Source: Oscillatoriophycideae cyanobacterium NC_groundwater_1537_Pr4_S-0.65um_50_18 (GTDB taxonomy: Bacteria; Cyanobacteriota; Cyanobacteriia; Elainellales; Elainellaceae). Taken from it: 64,000 bases of DNA. The position numbers and the translations under genes were made by a program. Below, in pieces: positions 54,160 to 62,725 of this stretch (positions are counted from its first letter, which is position 1; each line of letters opens with the position of its first letter). The DNA is taken from NCBI GenBank assembly GCA_016208305.1, contig JACQYI010000006.1, positions 496,001 to 560,000 on the forward strand, given 5' to 3'. The notes under the pieces are model-generated. The model made no database searches and had not been told where the DNA came from. It saw only the letters and a program-made list of their open reading frames with translations.

Positions 54160-54552
54160 TTAAGGCTGTTGATAGCTCGTCACATACACTTCTGCGGCAG
54201 TAGGTTCCTGACTAAACACCAAAATGCCTTCGACACTCGATCGCCCTGGAACAAAGTCGAACGTAGTAGACGCAATCTCCGGATCACCTGCCTTCTTAAG
54301 TTTGCCTTCTACGGTAACTTCTGCCCCTGTCTCTGAGCCAGCATTGGTCACTGTAATCGGCAAGTAATAAAGACCTGTTTCATTGCGAACTACGCCTTGA
54401 GAAACGTGAAATCGTGCGGGTTCATTTGAGGAGCTAAACCACAGGGCAAGCACAATTCCGATGACTCCAGCCAGCAGTGCGATCGAAATAGCCAGAGAAA
54501 CTCGTTCAGCCTTTGTGCGTGGGTTTGAACCCCCTTTCTTATTTTTTGTCAT
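54160..54552 (-). CDS. TIGR02588 family protein
   Basis: A 130-residue protein with one membrane helix near 23-40 (IALLAGVIGIVLALWF) and an outside beta domain with FHVSQGVVRNETGLYYLPITV, GSETGAEVTVEG and RSSVEGILVF. This is the TIGR02588 family, function unknown. It overlaps the end of the TIGR02587-type gene by four bases (ATGA), so the two are translationally coupled. Confidence 0.8.
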   Translation of the reverse strand: MTKNKKGGSNPRTKAERVSLAISIALLAGVIGIVLALWFSSSNEPARFHVSQGVVRNETGLYYLPITVTNAGSETGAEVTVEGKLKKAGDPEIASTTFDFVPGRSSVEGILVFSQEPTAAEVYVTSYQQP

Positions 54553-55457
54553 AAAGCCAACCTACCCGCAGCCCCACCGATCGTAGCGGGAAACCCTAAC
54601 ACCAGAGTGTAGCTCACCCATTGCGTCATCGGATCTCCCACATGAACCAATTGAAACAACCAAAGCATCGACAAAGCAACCAACAGAGAAATCAAATAGG
54701 AGGCAAAAGTTTCACTCATGGGGCTTTGAAAAAAACCAGGTTGCGATCGACGCGTGGCTTGCCCACCAAAGCTAGCCTGAAAGACAATGATGTAGGACAG
54801 CAGCAGTGAAACCGCGATGATGATCAGCAGCCAAGGTATAGAAATCATGCTGGAAATCATGGGGATTTCGTCTGTGGGAGCGATCGAGGCGCTAACAATA
54901 ATGGCTCCTAGCGCAGTAGCGCCAGCATCTGCAAGCGTGCCGTACCAAACTGCTTGAGCCTGATCGGATTCAACCAGAGCATTGCCATCATTCTTACTCT
55001 CACTCTTGCCCTCACTCTTGCTATTGTTGTTGTCCTCATCTGCTGCCAGGAGAACATTGTTAGCAATCCCAACCCCAAGACTAAAGGGCAATGCCTCTGT
55101 AATGATGCGCCCCATGATAGCCTCAAGCCCAGTCTCAAAGCGGATTACACCGATAAGAATAAGACTAAATGTGACACAGACAAGCGCGATCGCCAGAGCT
55201 TCTACAGCCTCGGTAAAAATTTGTATCCATGTTTTTAAACCTCCTTTGCGAAATCCGCCCTGTAGATTCAGCAAAATTAAAACAGCGTAGGCAATACCCA
55301 GCAACAGCAGCATCCGAGGGGGCTTTGTAAAGTTTCCTTTCCACCACACTTCCATCGTGTACAAAAAAGGCGCACCAAAGAGAAATGCCCCCGCAATAGC
55401 GCGCATGAGGTCGTCTAGCTCGGCTTTCCAGGGTGATCGGCGTTTAGCATTCGCCAT
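54549..55457 (-). CDS. TIGR02587 family membrane protein
   Basis: A membrane protein of 302 residues with about seven hydrophobic segments, among them AIAGAFLFGAPFLYTMEVWW, LLLLGIAYAVLILLNLQGG and WLLIIIAVSLLLSYIIVFQAS. A loop contains the low-complexity insert NNNSKSEGKSESKNDGN. It belongs to the TIGR02587 family, which is always found next to TIGR02588 in the cases I recall; function unknown. ATG 55457 is preferred, though the frame is open to 55547. Confidence 0.75.
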   Translation of the reverse strand: MANAKRRSPWKAELDDLMRAIAGAFLFGAPFLYTMEVWWKGNFTKPPRMLLLLGIAYAVLILLNLQGGFRKGGLKTWIQIFTEAVEALAIALVCVTFSLILIGVIRFETGLEAIMGRIITEALPFSLGVGIANNVLLAADEDNNNSKSEGKSESKNDGNALVESDQAQAVWYGTLADAGATALGAIIVSASIAPTDEIPMISSMISIPWLLIIIAVSLLLSYIIVFQASFGGQATRRSQPGFFQSPMSETFASYLISLLVALSMLWLFQLVHVGDPMTQWVSYTLVLGFPATIGGAAGRLAL

Positions 55458-55605
55458 TGCATTACTTAACTCATAAATATCAGTTGAAGAGACTTCTTGC
55501 GTGAATGCTGGTTTGAAGGCGTGAATCGTTGCGTAACAGAGACGCACAACAATTGACGTAAGAAGTCAGTCTTTGATCCTCTCACTTTTTTAGGATCATG
55601 GATTA

Positions 55606-55690
55606 AATAAACCCTAATAGTTTTTGGAAATAATTTTTGGAAGTGCTACGTTTCTAAAAACTATTACAGGTTAATAATTTGCGATTCTTA
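55606..55690. repeat. Dispersed intergenic repeat, copy B
   Basis: The 20-base segment AAAAACTATTACAGGTTAAT at 55656-55675 is the exact reverse complement of 3427-3446, and flanking bases are similar on both sides. The copy is itself an imperfect inverted repeat (AATAGTTTTT at 55616-55625 against AAAAACTATT at 55656-55665). It lies between the TIGR02587-type gene start and the dehydrogenase stop. Confidence 0.6.
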
Positions 55691-55796
55691 ACCTCAGTCG
55701 ATCGCAAATTAGGATTTCGTAGCAGATAGAATTTGCTGCCCCAAAACCCAGAAAATTAGCTTAGAAAAGTTAGCCTTTGAGAAGATGGAGAAAGCG

Positions 55797-56780
55797 CTAA
55801 TAGCCAACGGTCTGATCAACCAAATTGCGCAAACCGACGCCGTTTTGGTAACGCCAGAGATTGTCGAGGAACAGGGCGATCGTCCGTTGGGCTATGCGAG
55901 GAGAAAACCCGGAACAGTGGGGCGTAACCACCACATTGGGCAGCGACCAAAAGGGGCTATCGGCGGGCAACGGTTCTGTACAAAACGTGTCTAGCCCTGC
56001 CCCCGCAATCCAACCTTGCTGCAAGGCTGTGAGCAGCGCTGGCTCATCGATTATGGCTCCTCTGGCAATGTTAATCAGGTAAGAAGTGGGACGCATCAAC
56101 CGCAGCGTTGCAGCATCTATCATGCCTTGAGTCTCAGGCGTGAGGGGCGTGGCCAACACCAGATAGTCCGTTTCTGGCAGTAGCGATCGCCAGTCATCTG
56201 CGCCCACAATTTTTTCAAAATGGGGGAGAGGTTCGGGGTTGCGGCGAGAACCCCAGACCCGCATATCAAAGGCATGGGCACGTTTGGCAATTTCTTGACC
56301 AATACTGCCTGCCCCTACGATCAGCACCGTTGCTCCCTCAACTTCCTGTAGGGGCAAATCACCTGCCGCAGAATCGGATCGAAGCCAGGTTTTTTGCGCT
56401 TGTAGATGACTCAGTTTGGGCAAACTTTTGGCATGGCTGAGGATATAGGCCATGACAAATTCTGCGATCGGCACAGCGAATGTTCCGGCACCGTTAGTGA
56501 GTAATATCTTGCGCTCTAAATAGGCAGGAGTGAGGATGTGGTTGACTCCAGCACTGGGAGTTTGCTGCCATCGCAAGTGGGGAACCGCCGCTAACACCTT
56601 TTGCAGCGTCGCTGGCTTGAGATAAAACCAGTTGAGATAAACTTCGGCATCGCTCGGATCACCCTCAAAGTTGCCCTGACTGTCTACCCAGGCGATCTGA
56701 ATATCGGGATAGCGATCGGGCGAAAGCTGCGGCTCTAGTTCGGCAGCAAATTCGGCAGGTAAAAGCAGTTTCATCGGCAA
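55797..56780 (-). CDS. D-isomer-specific 2-hydroxyacid dehydrogenase
   Basis: A 327-residue NAD(P)-dependent oxidoreductase. The Rossmann motif is VLIVGAGSIGQEIAKRA (about 150-166), with an Arg-rich region (WGSRRNPEP) downstream that suggests NADPH preference. The catalytic Arg is in NIARGAIID, the Glu in FCTEPLPADSP and the His in VTPHCSG. The substrate cannot be fixed from the sequence; hydroxypyruvate or glyoxylate reductases are similar. The OYE-type gene lies 21 bases upstream, so the two may form an operon. Confidence 0.88.
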   Translation of the reverse strand: MPMKLLLPAEFAAELEPQLSPDRYPDIQIAWVDSQGNFEGDPSDAEVYLNWFYLKPATLQKVLAAVPHLRWQQTPSAGVNHILTPAYLERKILLTNGAGTFAVPIAEFVMAYILSHAKSLPKLSHLQAQKTWLRSDSAAGDLPLQEVEGATVLIVGAGSIGQEIAKRAHAFDMRVWGSRRNPEPLPHFEKIVGADDWRSLLPETDYLVLATPLTPETQGMIDAATLRLMRPTSYLINIARGAIIDEPALLTALQQGWIAGAGLDTFCTEPLPADSPFWSLPNVVVTPHCSGFSPRIAQRTIALFLDNLWRYQNGVGLRNLVDQTVGY

Positions 56781-56801
56781 GTGGTTTTAGAGAAAGGGCA
56801 A

Positions 56802-57866
56802 CTAGCGCCAGGCGCGATCGTATTGCTCAGGCCGGGGAATTTCTCGTCCTAGGCGCTGGGCGGCATGTTGAGGCCAGTAAGGATTGCGCAATAGCTCTCT
56901 GGCTAACAGCACGACATCGGCAGCACCTGTGCGAATCACATGATCGGCCTGTTCGGGTGCCGTGATCATGCCGACGGCTCCGGTGGCAATCTGGGCTTCG
57001 CGGCGAATACGCTCGGCAAAGGCCGTTTGATAGCCCGCCCCCACTGGAATTTGCACCCCCGAAATGATGCCGCCTGAAGAGCAGTCGATTAAATCTACGC
57101 CCAAAGACTTAAGCTTGTCGCACAACGCCACACTCTGCTCAATATCCCAGCCGCCCTCTGCCCAGTCAGTTGCCGAAATTCTCACCCAGAGCGGATAGGA
57201 TTCAGGTAGAACAGCGCGCACGGCTTCGACCGTTTCTCGCAGCAGTCGCGTCCGGTTTTCAAAGCTACCGCCGTATTCATCTTGCCGCTGGTTTGCCAGG
57301 GGTGAAAGAAACTGATGCAGCAAATAGCCGTGGGCTGCATGTAGCTCAATCAACTGAAACCCGGCCTCTAGGGCGCGTCGAGTTGCCTGCACAAAGGCAG
57401 TTGTAATTTGCCCAATCTCTTCGAGGCTGAGCGCTTTTGGTACGGGGCTATGGGAATCGAAGGCGATCGCACTGCAAGATACAGTTTGCCAACCGTTTTG
57501 GCTTTCATCAACGGCTCTGCCGCCTTCGCTGGGCTTTGCCGTACTGGCTTTTCTGCCTGCATGAGCCAACTGAATGCCCGATGCCGCACCAAATTGATGA
57601 ATGCTGGATGTGATTTTTGCCAGGAATTCGATGTGCGAGTCTGACCAGATGCCTAGATCGGCAGGGCTAATGCGGCCAATTGGCTCGATGGCTGCGGCTT
57701 CGGTAAAGACCAGACCGGCACCCCCGATCGCCCGACTGGTCAGGTGAATCAGATGCCAGTCGTTGGCATAGCCATTGTTGCTGGAGTACTGACACATGGG
57801 CGAAACGACAATGCGGTTGCGGAAAGTGACTTTGCCACTGCTGAAGGGTTCAAATAAATGTGCCAT
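56802..57866 (-). CDS. Old-yellow-enzyme family NADH:flavin oxidoreductase, YqjM-like
   Basis: A 354-residue FMN enzyme that reduces activated C=C bonds. SPMCQYSSNNG (Cys25) is the Cys motif of the thermophilic-like YqjM group. QLAHAGRKAST and ELHAAHGYLLHQFLSP carry the substrate His and the FMN-binding residues. GGSFENRTR and RELLRNPYW are family-typical. It lies 21 bases upstream of the dehydrogenase on the same strand. A TTTACTTAAA inverted repeat 78-111 bases upstream is a candidate operator. Confidence 0.92.
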   Translation of the reverse strand: MAHLFEPFSSGKVTFRNRIVVSPMCQYSSNNGYANDWHLIHLTSRAIGGAGLVFTEAAAIEPIGRISPADLGIWSDSHIEFLAKITSSIHQFGAASGIQLAHAGRKASTAKPSEGGRAVDESQNGWQTVSCSAIAFDSHSPVPKALSLEEIGQITTAFVQATRRALEAGFQLIELHAAHGYLLHQFLSPLANQRQDEYGGSFENRTRLLRETVEAVRAVLPESYPLWVRISATDWAEGGWDIEQSVALCDKLKSLGVDLIDCSSGGIISGVQIPVGAGYQTAFAERIRREAQIATGAVGMITAPEQADHVIRTGAADVVLLARELLRNPYWPQHAAQRLGREIPRPEQYDRAWR

Positions 57867-57943
57867 AGGGTAGTCTTGGGGATTTGAAGGCGATCGCTAA
57901 AATGAAGACGCTACTCGAAAAATTGCCTTACTTACAAAATCTA

Positions 57944-57977
57944 TTTACTTAAACAGTTGCTTAATTATTTAAGTAAA
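57944..57977. promoter_or_regulatory. Inverted repeat TTTACTTAAA-N14-TTTAAGTAAA
   Basis: TTTACTTAAA (57944-57953) and its exact complement TTTAAGTAAA (57968-57977) are separated by 14 bases, upstream of the OYE-type gene. A further TTACTTAC word lies at 57928-57935. The arrangement suits a dimeric repressor site; the regulator is unknown. Confidence 0.55.
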
Positions 57978-58015
57978 CGCTACTAAAGTCTTTCTAGAAA
58001 GTCAAGCCGCTGCTA

Positions 58016-58057
58016 CAGCATTGGCAGTTTAGCCCTTGAACCAAGCTGCCAATGCTG
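58016..58057. repeat. Perfect 12-base inverted repeat
   Basis: CAGCATTGGCAG (58016-58027) pairs with CTGCCAATGCTG (58046-58057) around an 18-base loop. It lies 64 bases after the stop of the small gene at 58122 on the minus strand and may help end its transcript. Confidence 0.6.
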
Positions 58058-58121
58058 AAGGTGGTGGAGGATGGAGATGCGATGAACCTCTCCATGCCTC
58101 TCACTCTGAGCGGTTTGGGGA

Positions 58122-58322
58122 TTACCGCACCAATATCGTCATGTATTTGCCGTTGCCAAAGGGTAAGGGAATAATGGGCGTGAACTTGGCGCGATCGTCC
58201 GTTAATCCCTTCACGTAGCATTCGTTGATCAAATGCATCACCTGCTCGCGGGTGCCAATGAGCCAGATCTGCGATCGATCGGCAGGATGGTCTGTCAGCA
58301 GTTCGTTGAACTCTGTCGTCAT
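58122..58322 (-). CDS. Small conserved cyanobacterial protein
   Basis: A 66-residue protein, MTTEFNELLTDHPADRSQ..., with a helix around VMHLINECYVKGL and a C-terminal strand KYMTILVR. An AAGG site lies about 11 bases before ATG 58322. It resembles a short cyanobacterial protein family of unknown function. It has no neighbours in operon. Confidence 0.6.
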   Translation of the reverse strand: MTTEFNELLTDHPADRSQIWLIGTREQVMHLINECYVKGLTDDRAKFTPIIPLPFGNGKYMTILVR

Positions 58323-58560
58323 GATGGTATTACCTTGCTAATGGCACTTTGTTTTTGCATTAGCAAGGCATTCGATGACTTAAAACCAACTACAGCTACT
58401 ACCCCAGACGGCAGGTTAGCGGTTGTGGGGGTGTTCCAAGCCCCCCGCAGCCGCGTCCATACCTTAAGCTCGTTTCACTGGCGTCTCACCAGTTTTCGGG
58501 AAAGCATAAAATAAACAGCACTATTCCAGTGATCCACTTTGAACGCTTCATTACTACCTC

Positions 58561-59916
58561 CTACGGAACCAGAACGAGTGAGTGCGCGCCTCGCGTCACC
58601 GGGACAGCGTAGCGAGTTTGTACGAGCATTGGCTGAGGGTTGAGCGGATCAACGGCAATGCGCCAGAAGTCGATCGAACCGCCTTGAATGCGATCGTCAA
58701 AATGGTCGTAGTTTGCCACTGCAAGATACTGGCTCGAAGCATGAAAGGCGGCGGCTTCGGGCAAAATGCCGTCAAAAGGGTAATCGGCAACATGATTTAG
58801 TTGACCCGTCTGGGGATCGAGAGTGATTAAGCTCAGAGAGGAAAACCAAGTGATGCGATTGTCGTCATAGGGCAAATAACTGCGTTCGAGATTCGTCGTC
58901 ACGACATAGCGGTCATTCGGGCTGATGGCTAACCCTTCTGGACTCACGCCCGTCATTGCCCGTGATACCAGTGCGTGTCTCGGTGAACCATCGTCCTGTA
59001 TTCCTGCCTCTAACTGCACGCTGACAACACTACCCCGTGGCGCTTCACTCCAGGTTCCCTCCACATCTGCTCCCCAATACAAACCATTCACCAACACATG
59101 ACGACCATCACTGGTGAATTGAGCTATGTAGGGAGCCTTCTCGATTTTGACGACATTGCCCCAGGGTTGAACTTGCAGGTCGCTTCCCACTTGAATAAAG
59201 GATAATTCTGCGGCGGTCTCATTCACCAAGGCCAGAACATTTCGCTGGGGATGCCACTGGGCATGAATCAAGCGTTGCCGGCTGGGAATGTTACTTACAG
59301 ACGGATACACAGGTTGTCCTAAACGTCCATTTTGAAAGGGAATCAAGGCAAGGGGAGTATTGGTGCCTGCGCCTTGCGGGTTGATGCTGACTGCAACCAA
59401 TGAGCCATCAAAATTGACGCTGACTGAATCTGGTCGCTCGGCGATCGCCAACTCTTGCACCTGAGTGGGTCGCGTTGGGTCGCTCAAATCAAAGACCGTA
59501 AGACGATTGCCATGCGTCAAATCAGCAAAGGTTTGAGTTTCTGCTGCGCCTTCCGGTCGTTGACGAAATGTTTCCACTACAAAGGCATAACGACCATCGG
59601 GGGTGACAGCCACGGCATTGGGCGGCCCGGCTACCGAGTTACTGGCCGGTGTTTCATAAGTCTGCAAGTCTCTGACATGACTTCCCAACGGAATAACACT
59701 CAGCGCATCTTCGCCTTCACGCGGCCCCAATTGCCCGTTTACATAGGCCGATGCCAGCATATCGGCATCGGAAATTGAAACCAGATAGCGTCCCTGAAAG
59801 TCCATCGGGGCAGCGCGTTCGCCTTGGCGTTGACTTGTCGAATCGAGGGTTTGGGCGATCGTTTCTGCGGGAAGCAGCGCCATTGCCAAGCTCAGTGCCA
59901 AGATTTTTTTGATCAT
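58561..59916 (-). CDS. Secreted beta-propeller protein (YVTN/lactonase-like)
   Basis: A 451-residue protein from ATG 59916; GGAG lies about ten bases upstream. A signal peptide (MIKKILALSLAMALLPAETIA) leads into a propeller with repeated blade motifs: VAVTPDGRYAFVVE, VSVNFDGSLVAVSI, AQFTSDGRHVLVNG and LAISPNDRYVVTTN. This places it near the YVTN/YncE or 6-phosphogluconolactonase-type propellers, but no catalytic assignment is possible. It is divergent from a TetR regulator, which may control it. Confidence 0.8.
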   Translation of the reverse strand: MIKKILALSLAMALLPAETIAQTLDSTSQRQGERAAPMDFQGRYLVSISDADMLASAYVNGQLGPREGEDALSVIPLGSHVRDLQTYETPASNSVAGPPNAVAVTPDGRYAFVVETFRQRPEGAAETQTFADLTHGNRLTVFDLSDPTRPTQVQELAIAERPDSVSVNFDGSLVAVSINPQGAGTNTPLALIPFQNGRLGQPVYPSVSNIPSRQRLIHAQWHPQRNVLALVNETAAELSFIQVGSDLQVQPWGNVVKIEKAPYIAQFTSDGRHVLVNGLYWGADVEGTWSEAPRGSVVSVQLEAGIQDDGSPRHALVSRAMTGVSPEGLAISPNDRYVVTTNLERSYLPYDDNRITWFSSLSLITLDPQTGQLNHVADYPFDGILPEAAAFHASSQYLAVANYDHFDDRIQGGSIDFWRIAVDPLNPQPMLVQTRYAVPVTRGAHSLVLVP

Positions 59917-60274
59917 GATGATAGTCTCCAAACCGGGTAAGAAACGAATGTGCGCGATCAAATCCGATCGTGTGCATGGCAAACGACATGAGAAATTGGC
60001 GATCTTGGGCGATCGCGCTGATTCAGGCTGCGAACAATATTAAACAAGCACCTCGAACAGTGCGTTGCAAAAACACCCTCCGCCAAGTTCAGCTTTCGTT
60101 GAATCTTCAGCGTTTGCTTAAGGGAAGTGGCTCAGCTCACCCTTAAGGTAAGTGACTTAGCTCATCTTATAATTTAGTATGTAGAGCTAGCCTTGGTTTG
60201 TCAAGGTAAGTTGATTGACTTAGTTTATAATTGCGATAGAGTTTCATTGGTACTGTTGGGGGTTTGCGCACCAA
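59917..60274. other. Divergent control region of the propeller and TetR genes
   Basis: This 358-base region separates the propeller gene (minus) from the TetR gene (plus). It contains three related copies of an AAGTGACTTAGCTCA-like word and two TATAAT boxes; see the separate entry. I see no ORF. Confidence 0.5.
60125..60229. promoter_or_regulatory. Three related repeats upstream of the TetR gene
   Basis: Related words occur at 60125-60145 (AAGTGGCTCAGCTCACC...), 60150-60171 (AAGTGACTTAGCTCATC...) and 60208-60229 (AAGTTGATTGACTTAG...). The last two end in TATAAT boxes (60168-60173 and 60226-60231). They are candidate TetR operators, by position only. Confidence 0.45.
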
Positions 60275-60895
60275 ATGCCGATCGAGGAATATCGCAAGAG
60301 CGTTGCTGACCAGAAGCGGCAAGCCATTCTAGATGCTGCTGTTCAGAACTTTCTAGCGACGGGGTATGAGCGCACGACGCTAGAAATGGTGGCAAAAAGC
60401 GCGGGCGTTTCAACGGCAACTGTGTATAAGCATTTCTCTACCAAACGCGCTTTGTTTGGCGGCATCATGGAGCGCATTTGGGAAACTGAGGTGGATCTGG
60501 CAAATTCAGTCGATCAAGGAACTGACTCAGTGGCAATTCTGATGGCGATTGCTCAGGAGTATGCTCAACTGCTGCGGCAGCCGCAGGTGGAAGCTTTATT
60601 TCGCGTCATCATTGCCGAAGCGCCTCGCTTTCCTGAATTGGGAGAAGAATTGTATCATCGAGGCAAAGAACCGTATCTCAAAAGACTCCACGCCTATTTG
60701 CAGAAAGAAAGCGAATTGGAGCGATTTCAAATTGCCGATATTCCCTTAGCAGCACGGCAATTTCTCGGCATGATCAACGATGTCATTTTCTGGCCTCGAT
60801 TTCTAATCGTAGATTTGAAAATTAGTGATAGCGATATTGAGCATGTCATTACTAGCGCTGTAGAAACATTCTTGGCACGTTACGCAAAAAAATAG
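60275..60895 (+). CDS. TetR/AcrR family transcriptional regulator
   Basis: A 206-residue repressor-type protein. The N-terminal HTH reads AILDAAVQNFLATGYERTTLEMVAKSAGVSTATVYKHFSTKRALFG, the TetR signature (about 17-60). The C-terminal half is a helical ligand domain. It is divergent from the propeller gene, with three related repeats between, so autoregulation and control of that gene are plausible. Confidence 0.92.
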   Translation: MPIEEYRKSVADQKRQAILDAAVQNFLATGYERTTLEMVAKSAGVSTATVYKHFSTKRALFGGIMERIWETEVDLANSVDQGTDSVAILMAIAQEYAQLLRQPQVEALFRVIIAEAPRFPELGEELYHRGKEPYLKRLHAYLQKESELERFQIADIPLAARQFLGMINDVIFWPRFLIVDLKISDSDIEHVITSAVETFLARYAKK

Positions 60896-61152
60896 TATTT
60901 GAGCTCATGTAGCGATCGCACTCCAACAATGCATTGGTGCGAACTTGTCTACCGTGTTTGGCCTTCGACCTTAAATCATTTCATAATGGTGCGCTGGGAC
61001 TTTTAAGCGGGTGTAGATCATCACTTAGTATTCTAAAATTCCTTAATGCCAATCTCAGGGTGCGTTAAGGTAGTAAGCAGTTGACGCTTCGCAAAAAAGC
61101 GATCGCCAGAGCCGAGTGGCAGCGTACTTCTCAATATTTTGGGGTAACATTC

Positions 61153-61524
61153 ATGACTCCCAATACTACACAACGTCACCCATTTAGGCGCGATCGCTAT
61201 TCTCCTCGTCCTACAATTTTCAGTCAGAAATTAGTCTCTCAGATCGCAACTCTGCTTTTGCTATCCGCGGTAATTCTGTTGGGTACAGAACGTTCCACCT
61301 TAGCCACCTTAGGAAATTTAGGCATACCCACCGCTTCTGAACGTTTTTTAGAAGCAGGCAGAAGAAATCTGGAGCGCGAGATTCAAAATTTACAACGTCC
61401 CGATGCGCCTTCAGCAGAGGTTTTGCGGGTGAAAGAAGTGCCGCAAGATCGGCTCGATCTTGAAGATCCACGTCTTCGGTTGCCAGCTCAGCGACCCGAT
61501 CGGCAGAGCAGAAATGTCCGCTAA
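61153..61524 (+). CDS. Small exported or membrane-anchored protein, function unknown
   Basis: From ATG 61153 the protein has 123 residues. A basic N-terminus (MTPNTTQRHPFRRDRYSPRP) leads to a hydrophobic segment (ATLLLLSAVILLGT) that is a signal anchor or signal peptide. The rest is charged and Arg/Pro-rich (LEREIQNLQRPDAPSAEVLR). I do not recognise a family. An earlier TTG at 61081 is open but has no support. Confidence 0.5.
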   Translation: MTPNTTQRHPFRRDRYSPRPTIFSQKLVSQIATLLLLSAVILLGTERSTLATLGNLGIPTASERFLEAGRRNLEREIQNLQRPDAPSAEVLRVKEVPQDRLDLEDPRLRLPAQRPDRQSRNVR

Positions 61525-61612
61525 TTCTTTTCCCCCTTTTCAAGGGGCAGGGGAGATCAACAAGTACCTAAAATCGACAGCCGACCCTTTTCAAACACCC
61601 GCTTAGCCTGTC

Positions 61613-62725
61613 TTATCCTCGCTGCCATAGACGAATCATTTCATTCAGCGTATTGCGATCGGGCGGAGGATTAACGCCAGGTGGGTTGACCTGAGCACCC
61701 GGAATATTTTGACTCCAGGGGCTATTGGGAATCGATCGCAAATCGATCGCAGGATTGACCGAGCGGAAGCCATGTTGCACAAACACCGCCTGCTGTTCGG
61801 GTTGCTGCAAAAACGCTAAAAACGTTTGGGCCGCATCGGCTGTCCCTTGGCTGATATTGCGCCGAGGAATCGCCGCCGTTGAAACTGTTTCGATCGTCGG
61901 ATCGATATAGTAAATCTGGTAAGGATTGCCCTGTGTGGTTGTAGATTGCTGCCAGCGATACAGCGCCACGCTTTCATAAACAACCGCAACATCGGCTTCA
62001 TTCGAGCCGCGCGTGATAAACTCTTGCAGCAGCGTGTCCGTCGAGCGGGGTGGATTGTAGACTGACTGTTTTGCCAGCTTAAACAGAGCCGCGATCGCCG
62101 GACTGCCCAACGTAGCTGCATCAAGGTTGCCCGCCTGAGATTGTGCCCACAAGCCCATCGCCAGTTGGCCACTGTTCGATCGCGCTGGGTCAGTCAAAAC
62201 GAGGTCAATGCTGCCCCAGGTTTTATCACCCCCGATCGCTGCCCAGTTGCCTTTTTGCAGAGCCGATGCGAGTTGCTGCCAGTCAAAGCGGCCGTTCGGA
62301 AACAAAATTTTGCCCCGGTCTGCCCAGGCAATTCCCACTAGAATCGATTTGGCGATCGGCTGGGGTGCGCCATAGAAGGGAGTCTCGCTATTTTGGGCGC
62401 GCCAGCGGTCTTCTAGCTCCGTCAGCAGCTCGGCATTGGCAGGAATCAGCAGCGCTGGATCAAAGTCGTTTTTGTCATCAACATAGTTATTGACCACATC
62501 TTGAGAGCCTTGAAACTTTAGCTCTAGCTGAATGTCAGGATGGGCCTGCTCAAACTGAGTTTCTAGCGCTTGCAGCGGCTCCTGAAGTTCTGTGCCGCTG
62601 ACGATGACGACGGTCTGAGTCGCACCGGGCAAGGGCGCATAGGCCAGAGCGATCGCCACCAGCATCACTGCCCCTGAGAGCAAGGCTCGGCGGGTGAGCC
62701 GAGCGTGCGTTTTTTGTTTTTTCAT
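61613..62725 (-). CDS. Extracellular solute-binding-like protein
   Basis: A 370-residue exported protein. A twin basic motif (ARLTRRALLSGAVML) and a hydrophobic stretch form the signal. The mature part reads like a family 1/11 solute-binding protein: TVVIVSGTELQEPLQALETQFEQ, LELKFQGSQDVVNNYV, TDPARSNSGQLAMGLWA. No transporter membrane genes are adjacent. It overlaps the coiled-coil gene by four bases (ATGA), in one operon with a VWA protein, so its role is probably in that system rather than in uptake. Confidence 0.75.
   Translation of the reverse strand: MKKQKTHARLTRRALLSGAVMLVAIALAYAPLPGATQTVVIVSGTELQEPLQALETQFEQAHPDIQLELKFQGSQDVVNNYVDDKNDFDPALLIPANAELLTELEDRWRAQNSETPFYGAPQPIAKSILVGIAWADRGKILFPNGRFDWQQLASALQKGNWAAIGGDKTWGSIDLVLTDPARSNSGQLAMGLWAQSQAGNLDAATLGSPAIAALFKLAKQSVYNPPRSTDTLLQEFITRGSNEADVAVVYESVALYRWQQSTTTQGNPYQIYYIDPTIETVSTAAIPRRNISQGTADAAQTFLAFLQQPEQQAVFVQHGFRSVNPAIDLRSIPNSPWSQNIPGAQVNPPGVNPPPDRNTLNEMIRLWQRG

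Noticed and set aside
58233-58514. 93-codon plus-strand frame across the small protein gene and the following gap
   Set aside because: It is antisense to the better supported 66-residue gene and has no family resemblance.
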